Assembly (NCBI RefSeq): GCF_001880325.1
Contig: NZ_CP016313.1
Coordinates: forward strand, 62,001 to 126,000
Direction of reading: 5' to 3'
From: Thermus brockianus
Lineage (GTDB): Bacteria > Deinococcota > Deinococci > Deinococcales > Thermaceae
Length of the DNA stretch: 64,000 bases
In this document: positions 51,523 through 60,635 of the stretch, in pieces
How positions within the stretch are numbered: the stretch's first letter is position 1
Layout: every line of letters starts with the position of its first letter
Program-made: the position numbers and the translations under genes
The notes under the pieces: generated by a model
Seen by the model: the letters and a program-made list of their open reading frames with translations, nothing else
Databases searched by the model: none
Told to the model about the DNA's origin: nothing

Positions 51523-52710
51523 ATGCGAAAGATCCTTGGTGCAGCGCTCCTTCTTGCCTTGCTTGGGGCCTTCCCCAGCCGCTACCTGGTGGAGGACGCC
51601 TCTTCCCGGGCTTTTGGTCATCCACTGTCGGGGCTTAACCAAGAGGACTTGGAGGAGTTTCGCCTAGGGGACCAGGCCTTCCGCCGCATCTTCGTGCGGG
51701 AGGATGGCCTGGGCCCCCTTTTCGTTCACCAGTCGTGTGCCGGGTGCCACGTGCGGGATGGCCGGGGCAGGTTGGCCTTTAACGAGCGCAGCGAGGCCTT
51801 GGTGCGCACCCGGGCCGAGAACGGGCTTGACCCCCATCCCCGTTTTGGCCTCCAGCTCCAGGACCACGCCCTTTTGGGATCGGTTCCGGAGGGACGGGTT
51901 CGCCTCCGCTTTGAGGAGGTGGAGGGGCGGTACGAAGACGGCACCCCTTACCGTTTGCGCCGGCCGGTGGTGGAGGTTCTGGATGGGCAGGGCGCTCCCG
52001 TTCCTGGGCGGTACAGCCTTCGCCTGGCGCCGCCCGTGTTTGGCCTAGGGCTTTTGGAAGCGGTGCCGGAGTCCGTACTGGCGGGTTTGGAAGACCCCGA
52101 GGACCGGGACAGGGACGGCGTATCGGGGCGGCTTGCCCGCCTTGCGGGCGGCAAATTAGGCCGCTTTGGTTGGAAGGCGAGCGTGGCTACCTTGGAGGAG
52201 CAAAGCGCCGTGGCCTACCTGGAGGACATGGGCCTTTCCACGCCCCTTTTCCCAGGGCCGGATGGCCGGTGGGAAGTGACCAGGGAAGAGTTGGAGCGGG
52301 TGGCTTTTTATTTGCGCCACCTGGCTGTTCCGGCCCCCCGGCACCGTCCGCAGGACCTTAAGGGAAGGCAGCTCTTTCGGGCGATAGGGTGTGCCGCTTG
52401 TCACCGGGAAAGCCTGGCTGGCTTGCCCGCTTACACGGACCTCCTCCTCCACGACATGGGCCCTGGACTGGACGACGGCGTGGCTGAGGGGGTGGCGCAG
52501 CCTCAGGAATGGCGTACCCCTCCCCTGTGGGGCCTTGGGCTAACCCGCAGGGTGTTGGGCGAGGAGCTTTACCTACACGACGGTCGGGCCCGGAGCCTCG
52601 AGGAGGCCATCCTCTGGCATGGGGGAGAAGCGGAAGGGGCCAAAAGGCGTTTTCTCGCCCTGTCCAAAGAGGACCGGGAGGCCCTCCTGGATTTTTTGAA
52701 AGGGCTATAG
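51523..52710 (+). CDS. Di-haem oxidoreductase, putative thiol oxidoreductase (DUF1111 family)
   Basis: 395 residues with an N-terminal hydrophobic export signal (ILGAALLLALLGAFPS). Two c-type haem sites: CAGCH at 72-76 and CAACH near 290. Other family blocks are SGLNQEDLEEFRLGDQAFRR, GVSGRLARLAGGKLGRFGWK, and WRTPPLWGLGLTRR with YLHDGRARSLEEAILWHGGE. Located outside the cytoplasmic membrane. Likely passes electrons in a redox step of iron or haem uptake with the imelysin. Last gene of the operon; three bases follow the imelysin stop. Confidence 0.87.
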   Translation: MRKILGAALLLALLGAFPSRYLVEDASSRAFGHPLSGLNQEDLEEFRLGDQAFRRIFVREDGLGPLFVHQSCAGCHVRDGRGRLAFNERSEALVRTRAENGLDPHPRFGLQLQDHALLGSVPEGRVRLRFEEVEGRYEDGTPYRLRRPVVEVLDGQGAPVPGRYSLRLAPPVFGLGLLEAVPESVLAGLEDPEDRDRDGVSGRLARLAGGKLGRFGWKASVATLEEQSAVAYLEDMGLSTPLFPGPDGRWEVTREELERVAFYLRHLAVPAPRHRPQDLKGRQLFRAIGCAACHRESLAGLPAYTDLLLHDMGPGLDDGVAEGVAQPQEWRTPPLWGLGLTRRVLGEELYLHDGRARSLEEAILWHGGEAEGAKRRFLALSKEDREALLDFLKGL

Positions 52711-52719
52711 GCCCGATGC

Positions 52720-52748
52720 TTGACCCCATACCCAACTTGTGGTAGTTT
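52720..52748 (+). promoter_or_regulatory. Promoter of the riboswitch-nrd transcript
   Basis: TTGACC (52720-52725), a 17-bp spacer and TAGTTT (52743-52748), about 10 bp after the previous operon ends. Transcription would start near 52755, just before the riboswitch. Confidence 0.6.
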
Positions 52749-52764
52749 CCCATGCGGGGTACCC

Positions 52765-52905
52765 AATACCTGGGGTACCCTGGCCGCGATGCCAGGCCGA
52801 CAGGTCTGGACGCCTTTGGGCGGTGGGGGAAGTCCGGTGAGAGTCCGGCGCTGTCCCGCAACGGTAACCGGCCCCCTGGCCGGAAGCCCGAGTACCCGCT
52901 TCGCG
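52765..52905 (+). promoter_or_regulatory. Cobalamin (B12) riboswitch
   Basis: The diagnostic core is present: ggggaagtccggtgagagtc (52825-52844), continuing cggcgctgtcccgcaacggt. The B12 box follows as aagcccgagtacccgc (52884-52899), and gggtac near 52773 can pair with gtaccc in the box to close the aptamer. The 150 bases between the aptamer and the first start codon form the expression platform. The platform has no clear T-run terminator, so translational control is likely. Confidence 0.9.
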
Positions 52906-53059
52906 GCCCTACCCCGTAGCCCTCGAGGCAAGGGTGAAGGTGGTGATGCGCATGGGACCTTGACCTAAACCCTTCCCCCAAAACCCGCAAGGACGGGTGT
53001 ACGGCTCATCTAAGGAGCCAACGGCCCTAGGCTTTTGTCCGGTTTATGAGGAGGTGTTC

Positions 53060-53428
53060 GTGCGGGAAACCCGCATGGTATACCCGGTGTTCCCGGGAGA
53101 AACCAACCACTACGGGACCCTTTTTGGCGGCACGGTTATGGCCTGGATGGATCAGGCGGCTTTCGTGGCCGCCACCCGCCATGCCCGGCGTAAGGTGGTC
53201 ACCGTGCACGCGGATGCCGTGGACTTCAAGCATCCCGTGCCCCTGGGCTCCATCGTGGAGCTGGTGGCCCGGGTGGTGGAGGTGGGGCGCACCTCCATGC
53301 GCGTGGCGGTGGAGCTTTGGGTGGAGCCCTTGGAAGGAGAACGGTACCTGGCTGCCCAAGGCGGTTTTGTGCTGGTAGCGTTGGACGCGTCGGGCCGGCC
53401 CACGCCGGTGCCACCTTTGGAGGGATGA
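53060..53428 (+). CDS. Acyl-CoA thioesterase (hotdog fold, YciA/BFIT-like)
   Basis: 122 residues from GTG 53060, chosen because gaggaggtg lies 5 bp upstream; an open frame extends further but into the riboswitch leader. Hotdog signature: NHYGTLFGGTVMAWMDQAAF (catalytic Asp) and ADAVDFKHPVPLGSIVELVA. Hydrolyses acyl-CoA in the cytoplasm. It is the first gene behind the B12 riboswitch and overlaps nrdB, so it may simply ride along. Its connection to nucleotide reduction or B12 is unclear. Confidence 0.85.
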   Translation: MRETRMVYPVFPGETNHYGTLFGGTVMAWMDQAAFVAATRHARRKVVTVHADAVDFKHPVPLGSIVELVARVVEVGRTSMRVAVELWVEPLEGERYLAAQGGFVLVALDASGRPTPVPPLEG

Positions 53429-54399
53429 TGCTCACCGAGCCCAGGTTGCACTACCGCCCTTATGAGTATCCGGGGCTATTGCGTTTTCGTGACGCTATCC
53501 GCCATAGCTACTGGGTGCATACGGAGTATAGCTACACCGCCGACGTTCAAGACTACGCCCTGGTGGAGGAGAAGGAGCGCTCCATGGTGCGGCGGGCCCT
53601 TCTCGCCATCGCCCAGGTGGAGCTTGCGGTGAAGCTCTTTTGGGCCCGCCTCTACGAGGTCTTCCCCAAACCCGAGATAGCGGAGGTGGGCATGACCTTC
53701 GCCGAGAGCGAGGTGCGCCACGCCAACGCCTACGCCCACCTTTTGGACCTTCTCAGCCTAGAGGGCCTCTTTGCGAAAGCCTTGGAGGAAGAAACCCCCC
53801 TAAAAGAGCGAAGCCAGGCCCTTGCCCAGGTGCTCAGCCGGTGGCGGGAGGGCACGTTGCGCGCCCATGTTCAGGCCCTTCTCCTCTTTTCTGCTTTTAC
53901 CGAACACATCTCCCTGTTTTCCCAGTTCTACGCCCTCATGGCGCTAAACCGCCGGGCGGGGCGTTTTAAGGGTATCTCCAACGCGATAGAGGCCACGAGC
54001 AAGGAGGAGAACATCCATGGCCTCTTTGGGGTGGAGCTCCTGCGCATCCTCCGGGAGGAGGAGCCCCAGCTCTTCGCGGAGGGCTTCGCCGAGGAGGTGC
54101 TCGCCTTTGCCCAAAGGCTTTACCAGGGGGAGGAAGCCCTTGTGGACTGGATCTTCGCCGCGGGCGACCTCGAGGCGGTATCCCGGGACGAGGTGGTGGA
54201 GTTCCTGAAGGGGCGGTACAACGAGGTCCTGTCCCTCTATGGCCTGCCCCAGCCCTTTTCCGTGAACCCCGAGCGCCTACGGGACACGGAGTGGTTTTCC
54301 TTGGAGCTTCTTGCCGACAAAGAGGTGGACTTCTTCAACAAGCGGAGCGTGGCTTACGCCCGCAGGCTAAAAAGCTACGAACCGGACGAGCTTTTCTGA
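53428..54399 (+). CDS. nrdB: Class I ribonucleotide reductase small subunit
   Basis: 323 residues; the second of two overlapping ATGs has the better spacing to ggagg. Di-iron ligands: Glu in IAQVELAVKLFWARL, Glu and His in AESEVRHANAYAHLLD, Glu in FTEHISLFSQFYALM, Glu and His in TSKEENIHGLFGVE. The E-x2-H-x3-Y pattern keeps the Tyr that carries the radical in class Ia/Ib enzymes (class Ic has Phe). Supplies the radical to NrdA. Works only with oxygen, in contrast to B12-dependent class II enzymes. Confidence 0.93.
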   Translation: MLTEPRLHYRPYEYPGLLRFRDAIRHSYWVHTEYSYTADVQDYALVEEKERSMVRRALLAIAQVELAVKLFWARLYEVFPKPEIAEVGMTFAESEVRHANAYAHLLDLLSLEGLFAKALEEETPLKERSQALAQVLSRWREGTLRAHVQALLLFSAFTEHISLFSQFYALMALNRRAGRFKGISNAIEATSKEENIHGLFGVELLRILREEEPQLFAEGFAEEVLAFAQRLYQGEEALVDWIFAAGDLEAVSRDEVVEFLKGRYNEVLSLYGLPQPFSVNPERLRDTEWFSLELLADKEVDFFNKRSVAYARRLKSYEPDELF

Positions 54400-54411
54400 G
54401 AGGAGGGGTGC

Positions 54412-56082
54412 ATGATTCGTACGGAAACGGAATACCGGCCCTGGTACTGGGCCAACGAGTGGACCCGGCTCTACATGCCCCGCGGCTATCTCTTGCCCGG
54501 GGTGGGCGTGGAGGAGCGGGTGCGCCAGATTGCCCTTCGGGCCGAGGCACTTACCAAGATCCCGGGTTTTGCCGAGAAGTTTGAGCGCTACGTGGCCTAC
54601 GGCTGGTACTCCTTGGCCACCCCCATCTGGGCCAACTACGGCCTCAAGCGGGGCCTCCCCATCTCCTGCTACGGCACCTACGTGGAGGACGACACTGCTT
54701 CCATTCTGCAGGCGGTGGCGGAGATTGGGATGATGAGCAAGCAAGGGGGGGGCACCTCGGTCTACTTGGGGACGCTACGGCCCAGGGGGGCACCTATCCG
54801 GGACAACGGGGAGAGCAACGGTTCCTACGCCTTTGCCAGCCTCTTTGACCGGGTGATTGAAGTTTTCAACCAAGGCTCCACCCGTCGTGGCCAGTGCGCC
54901 GCTTACCTGCCCATAGAGCACCCCGATTTCTGGGAGTGGACCCGGATCCAAAGGGAGAACTCCGAGATCCAGTCCCTCTTCTGGGGCGTTTCCGTGGGGG
55001 ATGCTTGGTTGGAGGCGATGATCGCCGGGGACCGGGAGAAGCGGGAGCGCTGGGCTGCTGTGCTCAAGAGCCGGGCGGAGGTGGGGATCCCCTACATCTT
55101 TTTCCGGGACAACGCTAACCGGCAGGCCCCTGAGATTTTCCGCGGGCTCGGCAAAACGATTCACGCCAGCAACTTGTGCACGGAGATCATGCTCCCCTCC
55201 AGCCCGGAGGAGAGCTTCGTTTGCTGCCTCTCCTCCTTGAACCTCCTCCACTTTGATGAGTGGAAGGACACGGACGCCGTGGAAACCCTGGTCATCTTCT
55301 TGGACTCTGTTTTGGACGACTTCATAGAGAAGGCGGAGGGCATCCCCTACATGGAGCGGGCCGTGCGTTTCGCCCGCCGCTACCGGGCCATCGGCATCGG
55401 GGTGCTCGGGTGGCACAGCTACCTCCAGTCCAAGGGCATCCCTTTGGAGAGCGCGGAGGCCCTTTTCCTCAACAACCTCATCTTCAAGACCATCCGCGAG
55501 CGGGCTGAGGAGGCTTCCCGATGGCTTAGGAAGCGCCACCCGGAGGACGAGTTGGCGGGGCTCATGGAGCGCCGGAACGCTACCCTCCTGGCCGTGGCCC
55601 CCACCAAGTCCAGCTCCTTCATCCTGGGCCAGGTCTCCCCCTCCATTGAGCCCTATACCAGCAACTACTACCTCAAGGACCTGCAGAAGGCGCGGGTGCC
55701 CTTCAAAAACCCCTTTTTGGAGAAGCTCCTGAGGGAAAAGGGCAAGGACGAGGAAAAGGTGTGGCGGAGCATTCTGGAACACAACGGCTCGGTGCAACAC
55801 CTGGACTTTTTACGGGACGAGGAGAAGGAGGTCTTCAAAACCTTCGGGGAGGTTTCACAAAAAACCCTGGTCAACCTGGCCGCTGCCCGGCAAAAGTATA
55901 TAGACCAGGGGCAGTCCCTCAACCTGGTGATCCACCCCGACGCTCCGCCCAAGGACGTGAACGAGCTCGTACTCCATGCGTGGCGCTCGGGGCTCAAGAG
56001 CCTCTACTACCAGTTTAGCGCTAGCGCCGCCCAAACCTATAGCCGGGACCTGCTCCTTTCCTGCCGGGCTTGTGAGGGCTAG
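54412..56082 (+). CDS. nrdA: Class I ribonucleotide reductase large subunit
   Basis: 556 residues, shorter than typical NrdA because the N-terminal ATP-cone is absent. Active-site residues: Cys in PISCYGTYVEDD, the N-x-C-x-E motif in ASNLCTEIMLPSS, partner Cys in FVCCLSSLNLLHF, radical-path tyrosines in LKSLYYQFSASAAQTYS, and the C-terminal redox pair LLSCRACEG. Reduces ribonucleotides to deoxyribonucleotides. gagagga precedes the ATG. Its stop shares CTAG with the stop of the convergent glycosyltransferase gene. Confidence 0.93.
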   Translation: MIRTETEYRPWYWANEWTRLYMPRGYLLPGVGVEERVRQIALRAEALTKIPGFAEKFERYVAYGWYSLATPIWANYGLKRGLPISCYGTYVEDDTASILQAVAEIGMMSKQGGGTSVYLGTLRPRGAPIRDNGESNGSYAFASLFDRVIEVFNQGSTRRGQCAAYLPIEHPDFWEWTRIQRENSEIQSLFWGVSVGDAWLEAMIAGDREKRERWAAVLKSRAEVGIPYIFFRDNANRQAPEIFRGLGKTIHASNLCTEIMLPSSPEESFVCCLSSLNLLHFDEWKDTDAVETLVIFLDSVLDDFIEKAEGIPYMERAVRFARRYRAIGIGVLGWHSYLQSKGIPLESAEALFLNNLIFKTIRERAEEASRWLRKRHPEDELAGLMERRNATLLAVAPTKSSSFILGQVSPSIEPYTSNYYLKDLQKARVPFKNPFLEKLLREKGKDEEKVWRSILEHNGSVQHLDFLRDEEKEVFKTFGEVSQKTLVNLAAARQKYIDQGQSLNLVIHPDAPPKDVNELVLHAWRSGLKSLYYQFSASAAQTYSRDLLLSCRACEG

Positions 56083-56774
56083 CGGAGCTGGAGGTGGTCC
56101 TTGAGGGGGATAAAGGGGAGGCCGTGCTTAGCCCGCAGGCGGTCCAGGTAAAACCTCCGCTCTTGCCAACGCTGCCCGTAGCTTTGGTTCCCCCCGTGGA
56201 GGCGCACGCCGATGTTTTGCCCGCGGAGGTAGTAAAAAGGGAGCCCCTTCTGGTAGGCGCGGAGCCAGAGGTCCCAGTCCCAGTAGTCCCCCATCTGGGG
56301 GTCAAGGCCCCCGAGGCCATGGAGGGTCTCCCGGGGAAGGGCTGTTCCGGAGGCTAGGATACGGTTGTCCCGGAGGAGCCATGGGCCCACGGTTCCTGGG
56401 GCGAAGGAAAGGGTTTCCGTACCCACCAGGAGGACCCCCTCCCCATAGGCAACCCCTTCCCTTTGGGCCAAGGCCCGCCACACCCGCTGTAGGTAGGCGG
56501 GGTCTAGCAGGAGGTCGTCATCGTCCAGGAAGAGGACGAGTTTGCCCCTAGCCTCTTCAAGCCCGGTAAGGCGGGCTTCAACCTGCCCACGGCCACGGTT
56601 CCTAAGGGCCCGGATGCGGGTATCCGGGAAGGAGCGCGCGGCCAAAAGACCTGCCCCGTCGCCGTCCTCTACCACGATGGCCTCAAAGTGGGGAAAGCTC
56701 TGCCGCTGAAGGGAGCGGAGGGCCTCGAGGAGAAAGTGGGGGCGGTCTTTGGTGGGTATCAACGCGCTAATCAT
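56079..56774 (-). CDS. Family 2 glycosyltransferase
   Basis: 231 residues from ATG 56774, which overlaps the surE stop by 8 bp; the longer upstream frame is inside surE. GT-A features: [31 protein letters not shown], metal-binding [20 protein letters not shown] and [20 protein letters not shown]. Cytoplasmic or membrane-associated, transfers a sugar from a nucleotide donor. Acceptor unknown. Confidence 0.85.
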   Translation of the reverse strand: MISALIPTKDRPHFLLEALRSLQRQSFPHFEAIVVEDGDGAGLLAARSFPDTRIRALRNRGRGQVEARLTGLEEARGKLVLFLDDDDLLLDPAYLQRVWRALAQREGVAYGEGVLLVGTETLSFAPGTVGPWLLRDNRILASGTALPRETLHGLGGLDPQMGDYWDWDLWLRAYQKGLPFYYLRGQNIGVRLHGGNQSYGQRWQERRFYLDRLRAKHGLPFIPLKDHLQLR

Positions 56775-57501
56775 GGGCCAACTCCGGCTGGAGCCGGCCT
56801 TCGTCCGTGAGGTCCAGCCGCAAGGGGGTGGCGGCGATGAAACCCTGTTCCACCGCCCAGCGGTCCGTGCCCTCCTCCGCCTCCTTAAGGGGTTTAGCGG
56901 CAAACCAAAAGAGCGGCCGGCCCATGGGGTCCTCCCCGGGCACCACTAGCCCCTCGTAGGCCCGCACCGACTGCCGGGTCCAGAGGAAGCCTTTGGGCCT
57001 TTGGGGGAGGTTCACATTCACGAGGAAGGGGGGTTCCAAACGGAGGAGGGTTTCCAGCGTCCGCACAACCCAGGGCTTTAGCAGGGCGAAGTCGGGCATC
57101 TTCCCGTTCACCGGCACGCTGAAGGCGGCGGCGGAGAGGCCGAAGAGCCTCCCCTGCTTGGCGGCGGCCACGGTGCCCGAGTGCCAGATCTCGTGCCCCA
57201 GGTTGCTCCCCAGGTTGATTCCGGAAAGGACCAGGTCTATGGGCCCAAAGAGGTGGAGTCCCAGGGCGACGCAGTCCGCCGGCGTGCCCCGGATGCGGTA
57301 GGCGGGGAAATCGGGCCCCGGCAAGGGGGCGGGATGGGGGAAGGCCCGCACGGGGTGGGCGATGGTGATGGCATGCCCCGTGGCGCTTTGCTCCGTTTCC
57401 GGGGCCACCACGAAGACCTCTCCCAGGTGGCTTGCCGCCTCGGCCAGGGCCCAAAGCCCCGGGCTAAAGATGCCGTCGTCGTTGGTTACCAGGATCCGCA
57501 T
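56767..57501 (-). CDS. surE: 5'/3'-nucleotidase SurE
   Basis: 244 residues, the usual length. Metal site [19 protein letters not shown] with the Asp-Asp pair, [36 protein letters not shown] (metal-binding Asn) and [18 protein letters not shown]. Dephosphorylates nucleoside monophosphates. The surE-GT2 pair is one unit. Confidence 0.95.
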   Translation of the reverse strand: MRILVTNDDGIFSPGLWALAEAASHLGEVFVVAPETEQSATGHAITIAHPVRAFPHPAPLPGPDFPAYRIRGTPADCVALGLHLFGPIDLVLSGINLGSNLGHEIWHSGTVAAAKQGRLFGLSAAAFSVPVNGKMPDFALLKPWVVRTLETLLRLEPPFLVNVNLPQRPKGFLWTRQSVRAYEGLVVPGEDPMGRPLFWFAAKPLKEAEEGTDRWAVEQGFIAATPLRLDLTDEGRLQPELAHD

Positions 57502-57539
57502 GCCCTCAGGCTAAGGGGCAGGTGTCAGGGGGGTATCAG

Positions 57540-57568
57540 AAAACCACCCCGGGCCCGGCCCGGGGTGG
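57540..57568 (-). terminator. Rho-independent terminator of the ugp-like operon
   Basis: ccaccccgggcc-c-ggcccggggtgg (57544-57568) is a perfect 12-bp stem. On the minus strand it is followed by TTTT (57543-57540), and it lies 15 bp after the binding-protein stop. Confidence 0.8.
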
Positions 57569-57582
57569 CGCCCCGGTGAGCG

Positions 57583-58902
57583 CTAGCGACCCGCCACGCT
57601 GCGGTTGTACCGCTCCAAAGCGGCGTCTGCTCTGGCCTTGGCCTCCCTTAGAGCCTCGCGGGCGGGTTTACCCTTGAGTACCTCTTCCCATGCCGTCTGC
57701 ACGTACTGCCGGATCTCGGGGAAGGAACCCATGAGGCAGCCGGCGCTGGCGGTGTTCACCTTGCTGGTGGCGAGCTGTTGGATGGCCGTGGTGTAGTTGG
57801 GTTGCCGCACGTGGGCCTGGCGCACCTCGGGAAGCTCCGTCACCCCCTTCACCACGGGGAAGTAGCCCGTGTCTAGGTGCCACTGGGCCTGGGTCCTGGG
57901 CTCCAGAAGGAAGCGCACGAACCGCCAGGCGGCCTGGGTTTCCGCCTCGGGGGCGCCCTTTAGGATGTATAGGGCCGCCCCGCCGATGGCCACGCCGCTC
58001 CGCTCCTTCAGGTAGGGGTAGAAGGCGGTGCGCAAGGGGAAACGCCCACCCACCTGCCGGAGAACCCCCGTGAGGCTTGCCGTGGAGTAGGCGGCTATGG
58101 CCGCCTGGCCTTGGGCAAAGAGGCTTTGGGAGTCGGCCCAGTTCCGGCCCGTGTTGGCCGCCACCCCTTCCCGTACCAGCCGGGCGTACATGTCCAGGAA
58201 GGCCACCGCCGCTTCGTTATCAAAGGCCACCGCCGTGGCCCGGGCCTTGCGGCCGTTCTCGTTGTTGCAGAAGTACTGGCCGGAGTTGTAGGAAATCTGC
58301 TCCACAAACCAAGAGTCAATGGGGATGGAAAGCCCATACCGTACGGTGCGCCCCTGGGCGTCCTTCTTGGTGAGGGCGCGGGCCGCCTCCTCCAGGTCCT
58401 TCAGGGACCAGGTGGGTTTGAAGGGGATACCCGCCTCCTGGAAGGCGGCCATGTTGAGGTAAAGGATGGGGTTGGAGGAGTTGAAGGGGAGGCCGTAGAG
58501 TTTGCCCTCGAGGGTGTAGTAGTTTCGGGGTTGGGGCAGGAAGCGGTCCAGGTCAAACCCGTCCCTGCGGGCCAGGTCCTCCAGGGGCACCACCGCGCCG
58601 GAGTCAGCCATGATCCGGGCGCCAATATCGTAAACCTGGATCACGTGGGGGTAACCCCTGCCGGCCCTTAGGGCGGCGAGGAGCTTGTTGATGCCGTCGT
58701 CGTAGCTCCCCACGTACTGGCTTTTCACCTGCACGTCCGGTTGGCTCCGGTTGAAGGCCTGTACCAGCTTTTCCGTAGCCTCCCCCAGCACCCCTCCCAT
58801 GGAGTGCCAAAACTCCACGGTGGTCCGCTGGGCCAGGGTGGGGGAGAGGAAGAGCCAACCCAAAGCGCCCGCCTTCGCTAGACTTACAAGCCAGGTCCGC
58901 AT
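57583..58902 (-). CDS. Sugar ABC importer binding protein, UgpB-like (family 1)
   Basis: 439 residues with signal peptide WLVSLAKAGALGWLFLSPTLAQ-like (cleavage after Ala-Gln). UgpB-type blocks: TVEFWHSMGGVLGEATEKLV, GKLYGLPFNSSNPILYLNMA, WSLKDLEEAARALTKKD, and NYTTAIQQLATSKVNTASAG. Members bind glycerol-3-phosphate or related polyol and sugar ligands. Last gene of its operon and followed by a strong terminator. Unusually, the binding protein comes after the permeases. Confidence 0.9.
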   Translation of the reverse strand: MRTWLVSLAKAGALGWLFLSPTLAQRTTVEFWHSMGGVLGEATEKLVQAFNRSQPDVQVKSQYVGSYDDGINKLLAALRAGRGYPHVIQVYDIGARIMADSGAVVPLEDLARRDGFDLDRFLPQPRNYYTLEGKLYGLPFNSSNPILYLNMAAFQEAGIPFKPTWSLKDLEEAARALTKKDAQGRTVRYGLSIPIDSWFVEQISYNSGQYFCNNENGRKARATAVAFDNEAAVAFLDMYARLVREGVAANTGRNWADSQSLFAQGQAAIAAYSTASLTGVLRQVGGRFPLRTAFYPYLKERSGVAIGGAALYILKGAPEAETQAAWRFVRFLLEPRTQAQWHLDTGYFPVVKGVTELPEVRQAHVRQPNYTTAIQQLATSKVNTASAGCLMGSFPEIRQYVQTAWEEVLKGKPAREALREAKARADAALERYNRSVAGR

Positions 58903-58914
58903 ACCACACCTCCT

Positions 58915-59730
58915 TCATCCCTTAAGCCCGCCCAGGGCGATGCCCCTTATAAACGCCCTTTGGGCGAGCAAAAAGGCCAACAGGGTAGGCAGGAGGACCA
59001 AGATGGCCCCCGCCGCCACCACGTTCCAACGGGCTACCTCCTCGTTCAGGAGGTAGTTCACGGCGATTTGGGCCGTCTGCATCTCCCGGCTTTTGGTGAC
59101 CACGAGGGGCCAAAGGTACATATTCCAACTGCCGATGAAGGTGAGGGCGGCCAGGGCGCCTAGGGCGGGGGCGGCGAGGGGCAAGGCCACGTGGCGCAGA
59201 ATCTGGCCATGGTTGGCCCCGTCAATGCGGGCGGCGTCAAAGTAGTCCTCGGGAATGGTTCTCAGGGCCTGCCGGAGGAGGAAGACCCCCAGGGGGCTCG
59301 CCACAAAGGGAACGATGAGGGCCCAGTAGGTGTCCAGCCAGCCAAGCCGGTCCACCAGGAGGTAAAGGGGCAGGAAGGTCACCTCCCCCGGTACCAGGAG
59401 GAGGGCCACCGCCAGGCCAAAGAGGGCCTCCCGGCCCCGGAAACGCATCCGGGTGAGGGCATAGGCGGCGAGGAGGCTCGTGGCCAGGACCCCGAGGGTG
59501 GTGCTGATGGAAACCAGGAGGCTATTCAGGAGGAAACGCCCCAAGGGGAACTTGGCCAGGGCCTCAGCGTACGGAGCGAGGGTGGGGTTGGGAGGGAGGA
59601 GGGTGGGGGCGTAGAGGTCCCCCTCGCTCCGGAGGCTTGCGGAGAGGAGGGTGAGGAGGGGGAGGATGAGGAGGAAGGCGTAGGCGGTGGCGAGGAGGTA
59701 GGTGGGGAGGAGCCTTAGGCCTCTACGCAT
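58915..59730 (-). CDS. Sugar ABC importer permease, UgpE/MalG type
   Basis: 271 residues, six membrane segments (LLPTYLLATAYAFLLILPLL first). EAA loop YFDAARIDGANHGQILRHVALPLA, preceded by FVASPLGVFLLRQALRTIPE. Overlaps the partner permease by 8 bp; 12 bp separate it from the binding-protein gene. No ATPase gene in the operon. Confidence 0.9.
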   Translation of the reverse strand: MRRGLRLLPTYLLATAYAFLLILPLLTLLSASLRSEGDLYAPTLLPPNPTLAPYAEALAKFPLGRFLLNSLLVSISTTLGVLATSLLAAYALTRMRFRGREALFGLAVALLLVPGEVTFLPLYLLVDRLGWLDTYWALIVPFVASPLGVFLLRQALRTIPEDYFDAARIDGANHGQILRHVALPLAAPALGALAALTFIGSWNMYLWPLVVTKSREMQTAQIAVNYLLNEEVARWNVVAAGAILVLLPTLLAFLLAQRAFIRGIALGGLKG

Positions 59731-60634
59731 AGTGCACCCTCCGGCCTAGGAGCCAGAACTGGAGGGCCGCAAGGCCCAGGAGGAGGAGGAAGAGGAGGAA
59801 GGCTTCCGCCGCTGCCAGGGGAACTTGGAAGTTGAAGAAGGCGTCCTGGTAGACCCGGTAGATCCAGACCATGGTGCTCTCTGCGGGGCCGCCCCGGGTG
59901 AGAAGGTGAATTTGCCCGAAAGCGGTGAGGCTTTTGAGCACCACCAGAAGCCCCACCAGGAAGAGGGTGGGGGAGAGGAGGGGCAGGGTGATGCGGAAGA
60001 AGCGGGTCCAGGGGCCTGCCCCGTCCACGGTGGCCGCCTCGAGGACCTCCTCGGGGATGTTCTGGAGCCCGGCGGTGAGGAGGATGGCGGTGAAGCCCAC
60101 CCCAGCCCAGGCGGTGATGACCGCCAGGGTGGGCAGGGCGAACTCTGGTGAGGTAAGCCAGGGCTGGGGGGTAAGGCCCAGGGCGGCCAGGGCCCGGTTG
60201 GCCCACCCCCCCACAGGGTGGAGGAACCACCCCCAGGCCACGGCGGCCACGGCCGTGGGGACGGCGGTGGTGAGGAAGAAGAGGGTGCGGAAGAGGGCCA
60301 CGCCCGGGTACGGCCGGTACACCAGAAGGGCGGCGAGGAGGCCCAAGAGGAGCTCCAGAGGGGCGGTGATGAGGGCGAAGGCCAGTGTGAGTTGGACGCT
60401 TTTCCAGAACTCGGGGCGGGAGAGGGCCTCGAGGTAGTTCCCCAGCCCCACCCATTCCCGCCCTTTGCCGAAAAGGTTTTCCTGGTGGAGGGAAAGCCAG
60501 AGGGCCTCCCCCACGGGTAGGACGAGGAAGAGGAGGAAGAGGCCATAGGCGGGGAGGAGGAAGGGCAAGGGCTCCAATGTGTAGCGTCTTGCCTTTCCCC
60601 TCCCGTGAGCGAGAACCCGTTCCACGGGCCTCAC
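59723..60634 (-). CDS. Sugar ABC importer permease, UgpA/MalF type
   Basis: 303 residues from GTG 60634, one base after the stop of the isomerase-like gene. Membrane segments start LPFLLPAYGLFLLFLVLPVG. EAA loop VLEAATVDGAGPWTRFFRITLPLL; the following LTRGGPAESTMVWIYRVYQD is typical of this branch. Confidence 0.9.
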   Translation of the reverse strand: MRPVERVLAHGRGKARRYTLEPLPFLLPAYGLFLLFLVLPVGEALWLSLHQENLFGKGREWVGLGNYLEALSRPEFWKSVQLTLAFALITAPLELLLGLLAALLVYRPYPGVALFRTLFFLTTAVPTAVAAVAWGWFLHPVGGWANRALAALGLTPQPWLTSPEFALPTLAVITAWAGVGFTAILLTAGLQNIPEEVLEAATVDGAGPWTRFFRITLPLLSPTLFLVGLLVVLKSLTAFGQIHLLTRGGPAESTMVWIYRVYQDAFFNFQVPLAAAEAFLLFLLLLGLAALQFWLLGRRVHYA

Positions 60635-60635
60635 G

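Noticed and set aside
54775-55800. Minus-strand 341-codon frame opposite nrdA
   Set aside because: It overlaps a gene with all ribonucleotide reductase active-site residues and has no recognisable domain.
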